Assembly (NCBI GenBank): GCA_013397865.1
Contig: VZTI01002345.1
Coordinates: 299,741 to 363,740, forward strand
DNA: 64,000 bases
Direction: 5' to 3'
DNA from: Struthidea cinerea
Lineage: Eukaryota; Chordata; Aves; Passeriformes; Corcoracidae
The position numbers were made by a program, and so were the translations under genes. Each line of letters begins with the position of its first letter. Position 1 is the first letter of the stretch. Below are positions 1 to 10,800 of this stretch, one piece after another. Below the pieces are notes generated by a model. It was not told where the DNA came from. It was given only the letters and a program-made list of their open reading frames with translations, and searched no databases.

Positions 1-1300
1 AGGTAATTAGCTCAGGTCATGAGCTCCTCCCAGAGCCCCTGCTTTCCCAAGTGTCTGCAGTGGGAGGAGGTGACTTCTGGATCTTCTGTTCCCTGTCTCT
101 TCATTTTTAAACCTCTGAGGTGTGTGGATGCAGAGGGCGAGTGTAGAAAGAGCGGGGAAGCCACCGGTTCCGGGAGGTCCCTGCCAAGACAGACACACCA
201 CTGAAACTGCCTTTAATGTCATTTCCTGATTCCAGTACCTCATTTGCCCCTCTGCTTTAAACCACAAAACTTCCTCCCTTCTCTATAAATATCCCCAGCA
301 CAGCGAGGGCACAACATGGACACTCAGTGGGCCGTGGTGTGGGGGCAATGGGGTGAAGACAGCAAAAAGTGAGAAACCTGGCCCTGGCACCTGGCCCTCG
401 GCACCGAAGTACTGCAGGAACAATGAGGCAGAATCATGCAAACCCATCAGACCCCAAGAGCTGATGAGTTTCAGATAAGATTCAACATTGATAAGTGTTT
501 AATTGCCAAAACAGGCAGGAGTCTGGCACTGCCTGTGCCATGGCGGGGCCAAAGTGCTGCATCCAACCAGGGACCGACCTGCAGCTGCTGCTGTGGCACT
601 GGGGTAATCTGGGCAAAAACAATTCTTTATTTTCCCCCCTTCTGTGGCACAGGGAAGTTTTAGAAGCACAGCTTTCAGCTGTCACCTCTGAAAGCCCCCG
701 GGGCCAGCAGAGTGAGATGTGTCTCTGGGAGAGCAGTGTTGGTTCAGAGGGATGGCAGAAATGAAACTCCAGAGGCAGCATTATCTCCTGTCAGGCTAAA
801 AGGAAGTTTTCAGGATTCCTTCACCCTTATTTAGCAAATTTGTTTGTTTTGGAGGGAAATATTTGTGATAGTGCCTGGCTCTGACACATGCCTGGCTGTA
901 GTGTGGCCGGCCACAGTGGCCAGTGGTCACTCCCTGCCTGGTCAGTGCTCCCAGGAGTGAGGGGTGTCTCTATCCTTGACCAGCTCTGAGATTTCTGTGG
1001 CTCCCGCACTTGGATGCACCCCATAACTGGGGTGCAGCAACAGCACCGACCTCGGGACTGACAGGGATGGGGACCTGGGCGACACTCTGTCACGAGGTGT
1101 CACCAACGAGGATGGGCTGCCAGGGGTTCTCCAGTGCCAGAAGCCCCAGAGTCCTCAGGATTTTCCTGGTGCTGTGTGTCCTGGTCACACCCAGGAAGGG
1201 AGCACACAGGGTGCGTGGGTGAGGTGGGGACGCTCCGGGCAGGGAGCGTGGGGACATTTGTGACACAGGGAGTGCACATGGGGCACTGCAGGCAGAGGGT
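1..1300. other. Upstream flank without recognised gene
   Basis: This stretch shows only short overlapping open frames on both strands with no family resemblance and no clear repeat. It lies 5' of the ADRB2 CpG island. By synteny HTR4 would be further upstream, but none of its exons is visible here. Confidence 0.5.
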
Positions 1301-1450
1301 ACGGGGACACGGCAGTGCGTGGAAAGCACAGGGTCACCCTGGGGCGGGGGACAGGAGAACACGGCGACCGGGGGGGGACACAGGGAGCAGGGAGAGCCCA
1401 CGGTGCGGGGACACGGCGGGGACGCAGCGCGCGGGGCGGGGACGTGCGTG

Positions 1451-1473
1451 NNNNNNNNNNNNNNNNNNNNNNN
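1451..1473. other. Assembly gap (23 N)
   Basis: A run of unknown bases in very G-rich sequence just upstream of the ADRB2 promoter motifs. Promoter content inside the gap cannot be read. Confidence 0.95.
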
Positions 1474-1494
1474 GGGGGGCTCGGGGTGCGGTGC

Positions 1495-1575
1495 CGGCTG
1501 CCATTGGCTGCGGCGGGCTGATGTCACGGGCTGCTGTCACTTAAAAGCTCCGCGGCGCCTAACGGGCTGGGACAC
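1495..1575 (+). promoter_or_regulatory. ADRB2: Putative ADRB2 core promoter
   Basis: An inverted CCAAT box (ATTGG at 1503-1507), a CRE-like TGATGTCA (1519-1526, one mismatch to TGACGTCA) and a TATA-like TTAAAAG (1541-1547) are stacked with normal spacing. They would place the transcription start near 1570 and give a 5' leader of about 200 nt. The motifs are seen directly; promoter function is inferred. Confidence 0.5.
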
Positions 1576-1616
1576 GGGCTGGGACACGGGCTGGGACACG
1601 GCCGGGACACGGCCGG
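1564..1616 (+). repeat. GC-rich short tandem repeat in ADRB2 leader
   Basis: Three 12-bp units (gggctgggacac) are followed by two 11-bp variants (ggccgggacac). They lie at or just downstream of the inferred transcription start and could vary in copy number. Confidence 0.7.
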
Positions 1617-1684
1617 GGTGGGAGCGGAGCGGTGCCAGGTGCACCCAGCGGAGCGGCCCCGCACCTGTCCCGCACCTGTCCCGT

Positions 1685-1726
1685 ATGCGCGGCCCCCGGA
1701 GCGGCGCCGCGGCTGCCGAACACTGA
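1685..1726 (+). CDS. Upstream ORF in the ADRB2 leader
   Basis: An ATG at 1685 opens a 13-codon frame, MRGPRSGAAAAEH, closed by TGA 45 nt before the receptor ATG. It is the only ATG between the inferred start of transcription and the receptor start. The mammalian ADRB2 leader also carries a short arginine-containing upstream cistron at about this distance that dampens receptor translation. Position and the MR-P-RS pattern are similar, but sequence conservation is slight. The initiation context is weak (C at -3), so leaky scanning to the main start is expected. Confidence 0.45.
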   Translation: MRGPRSGAAAAEH

Positions 1727-1771
1727 GCAGAGCCGAGCTCCCCCCGCCGCCCCCGGGGCTGTCGCCGGGTC

Positions 1772-3073
1772 ATGGCCGCGGCGGGGACAGAGCTGCCCGG
1801 TGGCAACGCCAGCGCCAACCAGAGCGCCGCCGACCCCACGGTGTCGCGGGACGTGTGGGTGGTGGGCATGGGCATCCTCATGTCGGTGATCGTGCTGGCC
1901 ATCGTCTTCGGCAACGTGCTGGTGATCACGGCCATCGCCCGCTTCCAGCGCCTGCAGACTGTCACCAACTACTTCATCACCTCGCTGGCCTGTGCTGACC
2001 TGGTCATGGGGCTGGCCGTGGTGCCCTTTGGGGCCTGCCACATCATCATGGAGATGTGGAAGTTTGGGAACTTCTGGTGTGAGTTTTGGACCTCTCTGGA
2101 CGTGTTGTGCGTCACGGCCAGCATCGAGACCCTGTGCGTCATCGCCGTGGACCGGTACTTCGCCATCACCTCCCCGTTTAAGTACCAGAGCCTGCTGACC
2201 AAGGGCAAGGCGCGTGTGGTCATCCTGGTGGTGTGGGTGGTCTCGGCCCTGACCTCCTTCCTGCCCATCCAGATGCACTGGTACCGGGCAGACCACGAGG
2301 ACGCCATCCGGTGCTATGAGAACGAGATGTGCTGTGACTTTTTCACCAACCAAGCCTACGCCATCGCCTCCTCCATCATCTCCTTCTACCTGCCCCTGGT
2401 CGTCATGGTCTTCGTGTATGCCAGGGTCTTCCAGGTGGCCAAGAAGCAGCTGCAGAAGATAGACAGGAGCGAGGGGAGGTTTCACACCCAGAACAAGGAG
2501 CAGGAGCAGAAAGGGGGAGCCGGACACCGCCGTTCCTCCAAGTTCTTCTTGAAGGAGCACAAGGCCCTCAAAACCCTGGGCATCATCATGGGCACCTTCA
2601 CGCTGTGCTGGCTGCCCTTCTTCATCGTCAACATCGTGCACGTCATCCAGGACAACATCATTCCCAAGTACGTGTACATCCTCCTGAACTGGCTGGGCTA
2701 CGTCAACTCTGCCTTCAACCCCCTGATCTACTGCCGGAGCCCCGACTTCAGGTACGCCTTCCAGGAGCTGCTGTGCCTGCGCAGGTCCGCCCTGAAGATG
2801 TACGCGAACGGCTACTCCAACAGCAACGGCAGGAGCGACTTCAACGAGGAGGAGAATGGCTACCCCCTGGCCTCGGATAAAACCTGCGACTTGCTCCGCG
2901 AGGAGGACTCCTTCCCTCGCCCCCAGGACTTTTTGCACGGCAAAGGTACTGTTCCCGGCGGGGAGGGTGCTGGGGCATCCGGCGCGGCACGCGGGGGTTG
3001 CACAGAGGAGCCTTTCCAAGGAAAATCGAGCTCCTTTAGGAACAACAGCGATTCTCTTCTAGAGAGCGCCTGA
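1772..3073 (+). CDS. ADRB2: Beta-2 adrenergic receptor
   Basis: This intronless 433-residue class A GPCR binds adrenaline and noradrenaline at the plasma membrane and couples mainly to Gs and adenylyl cyclase. Seven membrane spans lie at roughly 27-57, 64-93, 100-133, 144-168, 194-226, 261-292 and 299-323. Seen directly: the amine-binding Asp in TM3 (about 110), DRYFAIT at the end of TM3, the TM5 serines in IASSIISFY, CWLPFF in TM6, NPLIY in TM7, the extracellular cysteines, an RRSS kinase site in loop 3, and the palmitoylation Cys in LLCLRR. N12 and N16 are N-glycosylation sequons. TM sequence and loop 2 match ADRB2 better than ADRB1 or ADRB3. The start is the first ATG in frame with the conserved N terminus. 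Oddities: an extra Cys in FGACHI, loss of the loop-2 sequon, and residues ESA after the usual terminal DSLL. Confidence 0.97.
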   Translation: MAAAGTELPGGNASANQSAADPTVSRDVWVVGMGILMSVIVLAIVFGNVLVITAIARFQRLQTVTNYFITSLACADLVMGLAVVPFGACHIIMEMWKFGNFWCEFWTSLDVLCVTASIETLCVIAVDRYFAITSPFKYQSLLTKGKARVVILVVWVVSALTSFLPIQMHWYRADHEDAIRCYENEMCCDFFTNQAYAIASSIISFYLPLVVMVFVYARVFQVAKKQLQKIDRSEGRFHTQNKEQEQKGGAGHRRSSKFFLKEHKALKTLGIIMGTFTLCWLPFFIVNIVHVIQDNIIPKYVYILLNWLGYVNSAFNPLIYCRSPDFRYAFQELLCLRRSALKMYANGYSNSNGRSDFNEEENGYPLASDKTCDLLREEDSFPRPQDFLHGKGTVPGGEGAGASGAARGGCTEEPFQGKSSSFRNNSDSLLESA

Positions 3074-3620
3074 AACCTAATGGCTGCAGGAAACCCCAAA
3101 CTCAAACTCTCTGCAAAGCGGGGCCGGCCCCGGGCAGGGCGGAGGGGCTGCCGGCAGCCCCCCTGGTTTGGGGTGGAGGATACGAGGCTGTGTAGAATGC
3201 TCGTCCCTGGAGGGACTTCCTGGCCGTGGCCGGGACCGAACTACCTCATGACCTTGCTGGGAGCTGGGAGCGGGGCTGGACCCCCCTCCCCGCACCGGTG
3301 GCAGCCCCGCGGGACTGCTCCCGGTCCCTTTCTCACAACCCAGCTGGCGGCCGTGGGGGTGGCAGGACACCTGGGGCGGGGGCGGCGGGATTGTCCAGCC
3401 CAGGGGACTGTACGGAGGTCGCACTGTGCGACAAAACGGCGGGGCAGGGATGCGGGGAGCGGGGCTGAGCGCGGCTCGGCGGGGCTGCTGCCGGCACTGG
3501 GACAGTTTGATCACCGCCCAGGAGCTGCGAACGCTTCGTGGGGTTTTGTTTTGCCGAGTGCTACGGGACTTTCTGCAGAAAAAAAATAGCAGAAATAAAC
3601 GGAGCGTTTGCCTAGAATGT
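3074..3620 (+). other. ADRB2: ADRB2 3' untranslated region
   Basis: GC-rich sequence from the TGA stop to the likely cleavage zone just after the AATAAA at 3594. The implied length, about 550 nt, is close to what is known for the mammalian gene. No coding content is supported. Confidence 0.6.
3594..3599 (+). terminator. ADRB2: ADRB2 polyadenylation signal
   Basis: A canonical AATAAA is followed within about 30 nt by GT-rich sequence (tgtgagcctgtgactgtggg), the usual downstream element. Cleavage is expected near 3612-3622. Confidence 0.7.
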
Positions 3621-3624
3621 GAGC

Positions 3625-6600
3625 CTGTGACTGTGGGACTCAGGAATGTGGCACTGGGAAGTCGGGTGACACGCGGCGACAATCACAGCCCAGCGCTTTG
3701 TGGCCAACCAAAAGCTTGTAAAGCGCCCGGTTTGTTTAACTCCAAGGCTCGGATGACAGCGAGCCGGGGAGGTTGGAGGGGAGGAGGTTTGGATTTTCCG
3801 TGCACCTTGGAAGCGCAGCTCCAACCGCGGGACGGCTGCAGGTCGCTTGCGGTGGGTGCGGAGGGGTTTTTGCCCCGTGTGCCAGGCTCTGCCAGGTGTC
3901 CCCGGGCAGGACAGGGCTGGCTCTCCGGGAACAGGACAGTCCCTGGCTGGAGGGGAGCGGCGATTTGGGCTGGGGACGCACCCCGGTGCGACAGTCTGAA
4001 CCCACGGTCGGGAGGATGTGCAAGTGCGAGGTTCTTTCAGGAATACTCGGGAAAGGTGCGGGAAGAGCCGCTCCCGGGACCTGCCGGTGCTCCAGGGGCT
4101 GCGATGTTCCGGGGATGCTCGGGAGCCCCCGCATTTCCACACGGGGGTGTTGGTGGCGTTGTCGCTGGGGCCGTGCCGTGGTCAGTTTGGGGGTGTGGGG
4201 GTCGCTGGGTGCCCGGCAGGGCTGGGTGGGTGAGCAGCCCGGAGCTCAGTCCCAGTGCAGGAGCAGACAGAGGGGCTTCGGGGCAGCGCCGTGCCCCGTC
4301 CCGGAGGGGCCGTGCTGGGATGGGGGTGGAGCGGGGTTTCGGGTTACCGACACCTCCCGGCAGTCCCCGTGTGGCCTCGGCTCTCCTGGCTGCTCTCAGG
4401 ACCTGCCTCGAGCTCCGGTGCCGACAGGGCTGGAGGGGAATCCCCCCGGATGGGTAGGGGGCAGGGAGGGTGTCATGCTACTGCTCTCTGCTGCTGCGAG
4501 GTGTGGGGACAAGCTCCTCGAGCCCTCACACCCCTCAGGGTAAAACCCACGGCTCTGGGAACGCCTACTGCTCCTTTTTTTCTTTCCCAAAGTGGTCCTG
4601 ATCCTGATCCAGAAGGGTGCTGGGAAGGAGAAGCAGCTGTAGGAACCCTCTCCTATAAACCTGTGACTGACCCGGCTCCTCTTGTCACCTTCGCAGCTGA
4701 GCACTGCAGCAGGGGCAGGGAATGCGGCTGAGAGCCCTTCCCTCATCCTCTGTCCGCCTGTGCCCTCACCAGCAGTGCCCCAAGTCCTCGGAGTACGAGG
4801 CAAAGGAAGGGTGTGGTGACACGGTGACACTTTGTGGCGTGAGAGGCCGCAGGGCAGCCCCTCAGATAAACATTAACAGGCTGCTGAGCAGGGGACACCC
4901 GGCACAGGAGCGGGGCTGGCAGTCAGGTGCTGTTTGCTTCGTGTTGCACAAGCACTGAGAGGCGAGAGGCTGTGGGGTGGTGTGGACTCGGTGTAGGAGC
5001 ACACTCGGTGTAGGTGCACACTCGGTGTAGGTACTCACTGCAGATGCAATTTAGCTCAGTGCAGGCTGTGATTATTAAATAGCACTCAGGGGAAATGAGA
5101 ATTAACCTTTGATTGCAGAGATCAATATCTCCTGCCTTGTTTTATCTCCTGTATTTTGGCTCTTGCCAGTCATTTCTCTTCTGCAATGCCCAGTGCACCG
5201 TGGGTTTGAGGGTAGCAAGGGCACAGAGGAACGTGGTGTCCCACAGTGATGGGGTCAGGCCAGCCCCCAGCAGGATCAAATTCTCACCAGTTTGAGGCAG
5301 GACCCTCTGGCACAGAGAATTCCCATGTCCGCATCTCTGTTGTGGTTTGTATTTTCACTATGATTAATTATTTGCATTTCGGTAGCAGGATTTGTTGTCC
5401 AAATAATTACTCTGGTTTTTTGGCTGCCTCTTCTGACTTCAAATATTGTGGCTGTGGGTAGCCAAAGCTGAGAGTTGAGCAAGTGATTATTTGCAGAAGC
5501 ACTCCAGCATCCAGAGCACGTGGACATGGAAGGGACAGTGAATTTTGGGCTATTTGCACTGGACAAATGACCTCGGTACTGTAAAGCTCAGCTGCAGTGT
5601 CAGGAAACCTGAAGCTTACAGTGGAGTGTGAGTTGAAGAACTGATTTGTTTCCTCTAAGGCAATGTTAGTAAAACTGGTGAAATAGAAACTGTGCTGTTC
5701 TGGGGGCAGCTGGAATCAACAGAGAGAAATATTGGAGGAAAAAATATTCTGGCACCACCAAAGCCAAACCTTTCCATGGTTTGAAAGAAAAAGCTTTGTC
5801 CTGCTAAAATATTTTATATTAAAAAGATAGTTTCAGAGACACATTAAAAAATGGAGCATTGAAGTCAGAAGTCACTGTTTAAATTGGATTTTAGGATTTT
5901 ACACTGGCAGAGAGTTGGCTCAGCTTAAACACATCTGACAAAACACACGGTGGTGATTTCATTCGAGGGAAATCAGTGACAAATACTGAATTCTTCCTGC
6001 AAACAGAGCAGGCCAAAGCAAATGCTGTGCTGCTGGCTTGTACCTCATGCCACTGCCACAGAGTTGGGGACACAGAGGGGACACAACCCCCAGGTGCCGG
6101 TGTGCAGCCAGCTGGAGCTTGGCCCTACATCCACTGCTTTTATCCACTTTGGCCAAACAGATTGTTTTTGTTTTTCAAGTCTTGGTGGAGTGAACGTCAC
6201 AAACACGGCTTTGGTGTTGTTACAAAATACTGCCCTCGCTGTGGGTCATGCTTGGGATCGGGGCAGCTGCAGTTCCTACCTCAGGGGTGTCTTGGCTTCA
6301 TCCCCCAGCACAGAAAGCCGCTGGGTTACGCCAATCCTTTGCCTCTTGGGAGAATTCCTGGACAGTTTTGTCTGTCTGGGCAGCCAGGGCTGGAAATGCT
6401 GCTTGCTGTGGCACTGGGGAGATGTGGAAGTGAACAGGGAGCTGGCAGAGGGAAAAGGGTCTGGATGCAGATTCCCCACCTGGAAGTGTGGCTCGAGTTC
6501 CTTTTGAGGAACTGGCTGTTCCCAAAGTGCCTCAAATCCCAAATTGTTGAGCAATTCCTCAAGTCCAGCATTGCCCATGGGTGCATCTTGCACTGGCTTG

Positions 6601-6955
6601 GGGTGTCAGGGCTGTGCCTGCCCCAGAACTGGGCCCCACCCTGGGGTTCAGGTGAAGGTGAGGCTCCAGCACAGCAGAGAGGGAGGGCAGAGATTTCAGT
6701 TGCTAAATGCCCCCAAATGTTTGAAAATGAGCCAGGGATTAGGAGTGTGGAAAGGAGAGCCCGCAGAGGGAGCGGATGTGTGAGCAGCACACAGCGTGCT
6801 GCTCCTCAGCTCTGCCCCCTCACAGCTGCTGGGCTCTGCAGAGCTTATTTCAGGGTTTATTTGCTATAAGGGCCATGTTTGGGCCACCCCAGGAGGGCAC
6901 TGCCAGGCTGGCTGGCAGTAAACAGCAGCCTGGACTTTATCTCCAGCATCTCTTG
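3625..6955. other. Intergenic DNA downstream of ADRB2
   Basis: The first kilobase is the GC-rich tail of the CpG island; the rest is ordinary unique-looking sequence. A small tandem repeat (cactcggtgtag, three copies) lies at 4986-5037. Nothing else recognised. Confidence 0.5.
4986..5037 (+). repeat. Short tandem repeat, cactcggtgtag units
   Basis: Three imperfect copies of about 18 bp, each holding ctcggtgtagg. Confidence 0.6.
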
Positions 6956-6959
6956 CCCT

Positions 6960-7870
6960 TCTGGGATGGAATCACAGACTCTTTTAGGCTGGAAAAGGCC
7001 GTGAAGGTCGAGTCCAGCATTAACCCAGCATTCCCATTGATCCAGACCCCTCTGCAGAGCTGTCCTACCCTCCAGCAGATCGACACTCCCCTCCAATTTA
7101 GTGTCATCTGTGAATTTAAAGAGGATGTACTCAATCCCCTCATCCAGATCATTGATGAAGATATTAAACAAGACTGGCCCCAACACTGAGCCCTGGGGAC
7201 ACCACTGGTGACCGGCCACCGGCTGGATTTGTCCCATTCCTCACCACTCTCTGGGCTTTTAACCTGGTCAGGTTCATCCCAGTGAAGAATGGACCCATCG
7301 AAGTTAAAGGAATCCAGCTTCTCCAGGAGAATGCTGTGGGAAACAGTGTCAAAGCTTAATTAAAGTCCAGGTTGGCATCATCCACAGCCTTTTCCTCATC
7401 CACGGAGTGCTCATCCTGTCACAGGAGATCAGGTCCCTGTTTTCCAGCCCAGGGGGTACCTGGAGCACAGCTGGTCTCATTACTAAAGACCAGGAAGGCC
7501 TTGAGTACCTCAGCCTCTCCCTCATCCTTTGTGTTTCCCCAGCAAAGGATGGAGGTTCTCCTTAGCCCTCCTTCTCTCGCTGATGTATTTATAGGAACAT
7601 TTTTAATTGTCTTTTCTGGCGGCAGCCAGGTTAAATTCTAGCTGGGCTTTGGTGCCTCTAACTTTTCTCCCTGCATCACCTCCCTGCATCCTTGTCCTGA
7701 GTTTCCTGCCCCTTTTCCAAAGGTCCTAGAATCTCCTTTTTCCCCTGAATTCCAGACAAAACTCTCTGTCCTGCCAGCCTTGTTTTCTCCCCTGCTGGCT
7801 CATCCGGCACACGGGCACAGCCTGCTCCTGCACCTTTAATTCCAGCTCCTGCTTCCAGGAGTCTCAAACC
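6960..7870 (-). mobile_element. CR1 LINE fragment with reverse-transcriptase sequence
   Basis: Read on the minus strand this is a decayed CR1 ORF2. The reverse-transcriptase core is plain between about 7237 and 7050: PQGSVLGPVLFNIFINDLDE followed by FTDDTKLEGSVDLLEG, where the catalytic box has FTDD in place of the usual FADD. The region 7480-7870 matches the ORF2 stretch upstream of the polymerase (KAQLEFNLAAARKDN, YKYISERRRAKENLHPLL). Frames are broken by stops and shifts, and part of the polymerase N-terminal region near 7445-7480 is missing. The low-coordinate end carries a CR1 tail-like sequence (aatcacagactcttttaggctgg) directly after a deletion of the ORF2 C terminus. It is a dead copy. 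Confidence 0.85.
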
Positions 7871-10800
7871 GCCCCCCAGACTGAGGGAAGGGCTCTGTCC
7901 CTCCCTTTGCCAGCCCTCTGCCTCCCGGTGTTTATTTTCCCTGGGAGATGAATCCATTTCCCAAGGAGATGGGTTTATGAGCTCGTTCATTCCTCTGGCA
8001 GGAGGGAGCATGGCCTGCCCTGCCTGTTCCCTTCTCTGCTCTCTGTCAAAGTGCCACCCTAAAAGCACCAGGGAAGCAGAGGTTTCCTGACCAGGCAGTG
8101 CCTGGCGGTGTCCCTGGGCTGTGGGGACGGAAAGGGGACCCGGAAAAGGGGCTGCTGTTCTTGTCACAGCGTTCCCCCTGTGCTCCCCTCCCCAGCTGCC
8201 TGTGCAGAGGCTCCCAGCACTGGGGCAGCCCCTTGGCTGACCCCACTGTTTGGTAACTCCTCAGGTCTGCAATGGGAGCGCGTCCCAGAGCGGTTCTGCA
8301 GGTTCAGGGGAGCACAGGCTCTTGTGAAAAGCTGGCCTGGCCTGGCTGTTGTTCTCAGCAGACAGGCAGTGCCACTCCAGGCTCCCTGAGATGGGTGTTT
8401 CGCAAGATGAGGGCTCCTTTCCTCACTGTTGTCACACTCTGCTTGGTTTCTCAGCTCCATGGCCACCTCGGCATCTCCTCCCTGTGCAAAAATCTCTTCC
8501 AGTGTGAAAGCTTGGCTCTTTCTGAGACTCCAACCCAGCAGCCCCAGCATTTCCCCGCCTTGTTACACTTTTATTGGAGCTCTTCTGAAAGCTAACATGA
8601 GCACTAATCTCCCTTGCTGGGGCCACAGAGAACATTTTGCAGTGAACACACAGCCCGGGCTGTGAGGATGCTCTCACTTGGCCACACTCTCATCAGCACA
8701 TTTCTGTGGGGCACCAGCTGCCCCCACAGCAAGCTGGAGGTGCTTTTTGTCATATTCCAGAGCGGGGCAGGAATATTCCAGCAGCACTGGCTCCTGGGAG
8801 ATGCTGCTCCTACAGCTGGTGGCACGGGCAGACCCTGTGGAACAACCTCTCCCCGCCGTACCCTCGTGTTTGCCTGGCACAAACGAAGCCCAGCCAGCTC
8901 AGTTGGAGTTTTAGGGACACAGCCTAGGTCCAGACAGAGCTGGAAACAGGAGTTTCCACAGCTTGGAAGGAGGTTCTCTCTCCTGGAGTGTTGTAAGAGC
9001 AGGACACAACCCCGGTCCCCCTGGATCCAGCAGCTGGAATTGCTGTGGGTAAAGGTGCTGAATCAAGTATTTAAGGGGGCACTGAGCTTTTCAAAACTTT
9101 CACACAAGAAAAGCGGGTTTGCTGCTCCTCCTCCATGAAATTTCAGTTTTCCCATTTTCCCTATGGAAAGGAGCATCCAGTAGAATTTCTGTGCGATATT
9201 GCCAGTGCCAGTGTGAGAGGATTGAGAAATATTTCCTTGTCTCCTGTCCTTGGTCAGGTCGTTTTTGCACAAGTGCATACACAGATATGTGTGTGTGTGT
9301 GTGTATCCATTATCTGTGCACAGCAGTACGTAGATCTGTACACAAACAGGGAAATGGAAAGGCTTTGCTGTGCCAGCTAAATGCAGAGATGGAGATCTGT
9401 ATGTTCAAAACTCGGAGTATTTATTGCAGGTCCTACTGACTGACGTGTTTAAATAAAGAGGATTTATGGGGTTTACGCTCTAGTCAAGTGTCCTTGCTTA
9501 AAGCCATTTCTCCCATATTTTCCGACGTTTTCCCAGTGAATCCTTCAGGGCTCATTAAAGAAAACCAACACCTCAAGGAGCAGGGAGGAAACACAGTGTG
9601 GACAAAAGTGTCATGAATTTATGCAGTGCTTTGAGCCCTGGCAATGGGGATGGGGTTGTGGGTGCTCAGCACTCTCTGGTTTTCCCCTCTCCTGTCAGGA
9701 CCTGCAGACAGGGGTTTAGAACCCCACCTGCTTCTCTGTTTGGGCTGGCAACAGTGGCAGCCTTGGATGGCTCCTGTGCTCCCATGGCAGCACTTCCAGC
9801 AGCTGGGAGAGCTTTAATCCTGTGTTGCTGGTCACCAGTGCCAGATCCCCTGGGACTGGGAGGGAGCTGCAGCTTCCCCAGCTGTGGGGGTTTGGGGTTT
9901 GGGCTGGAAGAAGGTGATGGGGTGACTTGTCCTGCAGGAAGGGGGTGGCAGCAGCACGGTGTGGCAGGACTTAGGACTTTTTTAGGATTAAAAAGCTCAT
10001 GGAGGTGTTTCCTTGGATAAATATCCACTCTCCTGGCCTGTCCTCTGTTACCTGTTGTCCTGATGTCCCTCTTGCTTCAGGTGGGGGTGAGGAAAGACCA
10101 TGAGTGATGCAAAGCAGGATCCCAGCCCAGCATGTTGCAATGACAAGGATTTTGTGCCTTTTGTGCCACTTAAGCCCACGATGGAAGCCTTGGCAGCAGA
10201 GGCCACTGTGTGCCCGGCACATTGCGAGGCTTCTCCTTTCCACAGACAACAGCAGGGAATTGTTGTGCAGCTCAGACAGGGCGAGATTGCACCAGGCACT
10301 TCCAAAACACATGCCCAAATTATAATCATTTGTGCTTTCCAGGGATACAGAGCCCCAGCCATCACTGACTGCAGGACAAAAAACTCAGCCAGACCTTCAG
10401 CATCTGTGGGGGAGCAGCAGCTGCCACCCATCTTTCCCTATTCCTGTTAAAACAGGACGTTCCTGCAGGGAATATTTCACCTGGAAAGGTGGTTGTCTTA
10501 CGAGGTGCTCAGAGCCAGTCCTGATTTCCCAGCACGAGGTGATTGCCCCGAGGATCCCAGCAGCACCTCCTGGCTCTGGTCCTCCAGGAATGCCAAAGGA
10601 AAGGCCTTGGGGAGCCACAGTGGCCACTGGCAGAGCCTGAGGGCTCACAGACACAATTCCACAGGCACGGGAGCCCCAGCAAGGGGATCTCCCAGCCCTA
10701 AAAACAGTCCCACAGCGGCTCAGGGAGGTTCAGGCTCTGCAGCCTCAGCCCAGGCCTGAGAAATGCATAAACATCAAGTGGCCTCTGGCAAGGCCCTGCC

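Larger units (their letters stand above)
1330..4560. promoter_or_regulatory. CpG island over ADRB2 and its flanks
   Basis: GC and CpG content are high from the promoter through the single exon and about 1.4 kb past the polyadenylation signal, falling off near 4.6 kb. Judged by eye, not computed. Long open frames here on either strand (for example 1559-3019 minus and 3426-4457 plus) are what high GC produces and are not genes. Confidence 0.6.

Noticed and set aside
1559..3019. 486-codon open frame antisense to ADRB2
   Set aside because: It is a shadow of GC-rich ADRB2 codons, with low-complexity Gly/Val/Asp/His composition and no family match.
3426..4457. 343-codon open frame on plus after ADRB2
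   Set aside because: It lies in the CpG island where stops are rare, has no recognisable domain, and overlaps the ADRB2 3' UTR.
6857..7237. Reverse-transcriptase-like sequence considered as an endogenous retrovirus
   Set aside because: The motif order and tail match CR1 LINE ORF2; no LTR, gag, protease or integrase sequence is seen.
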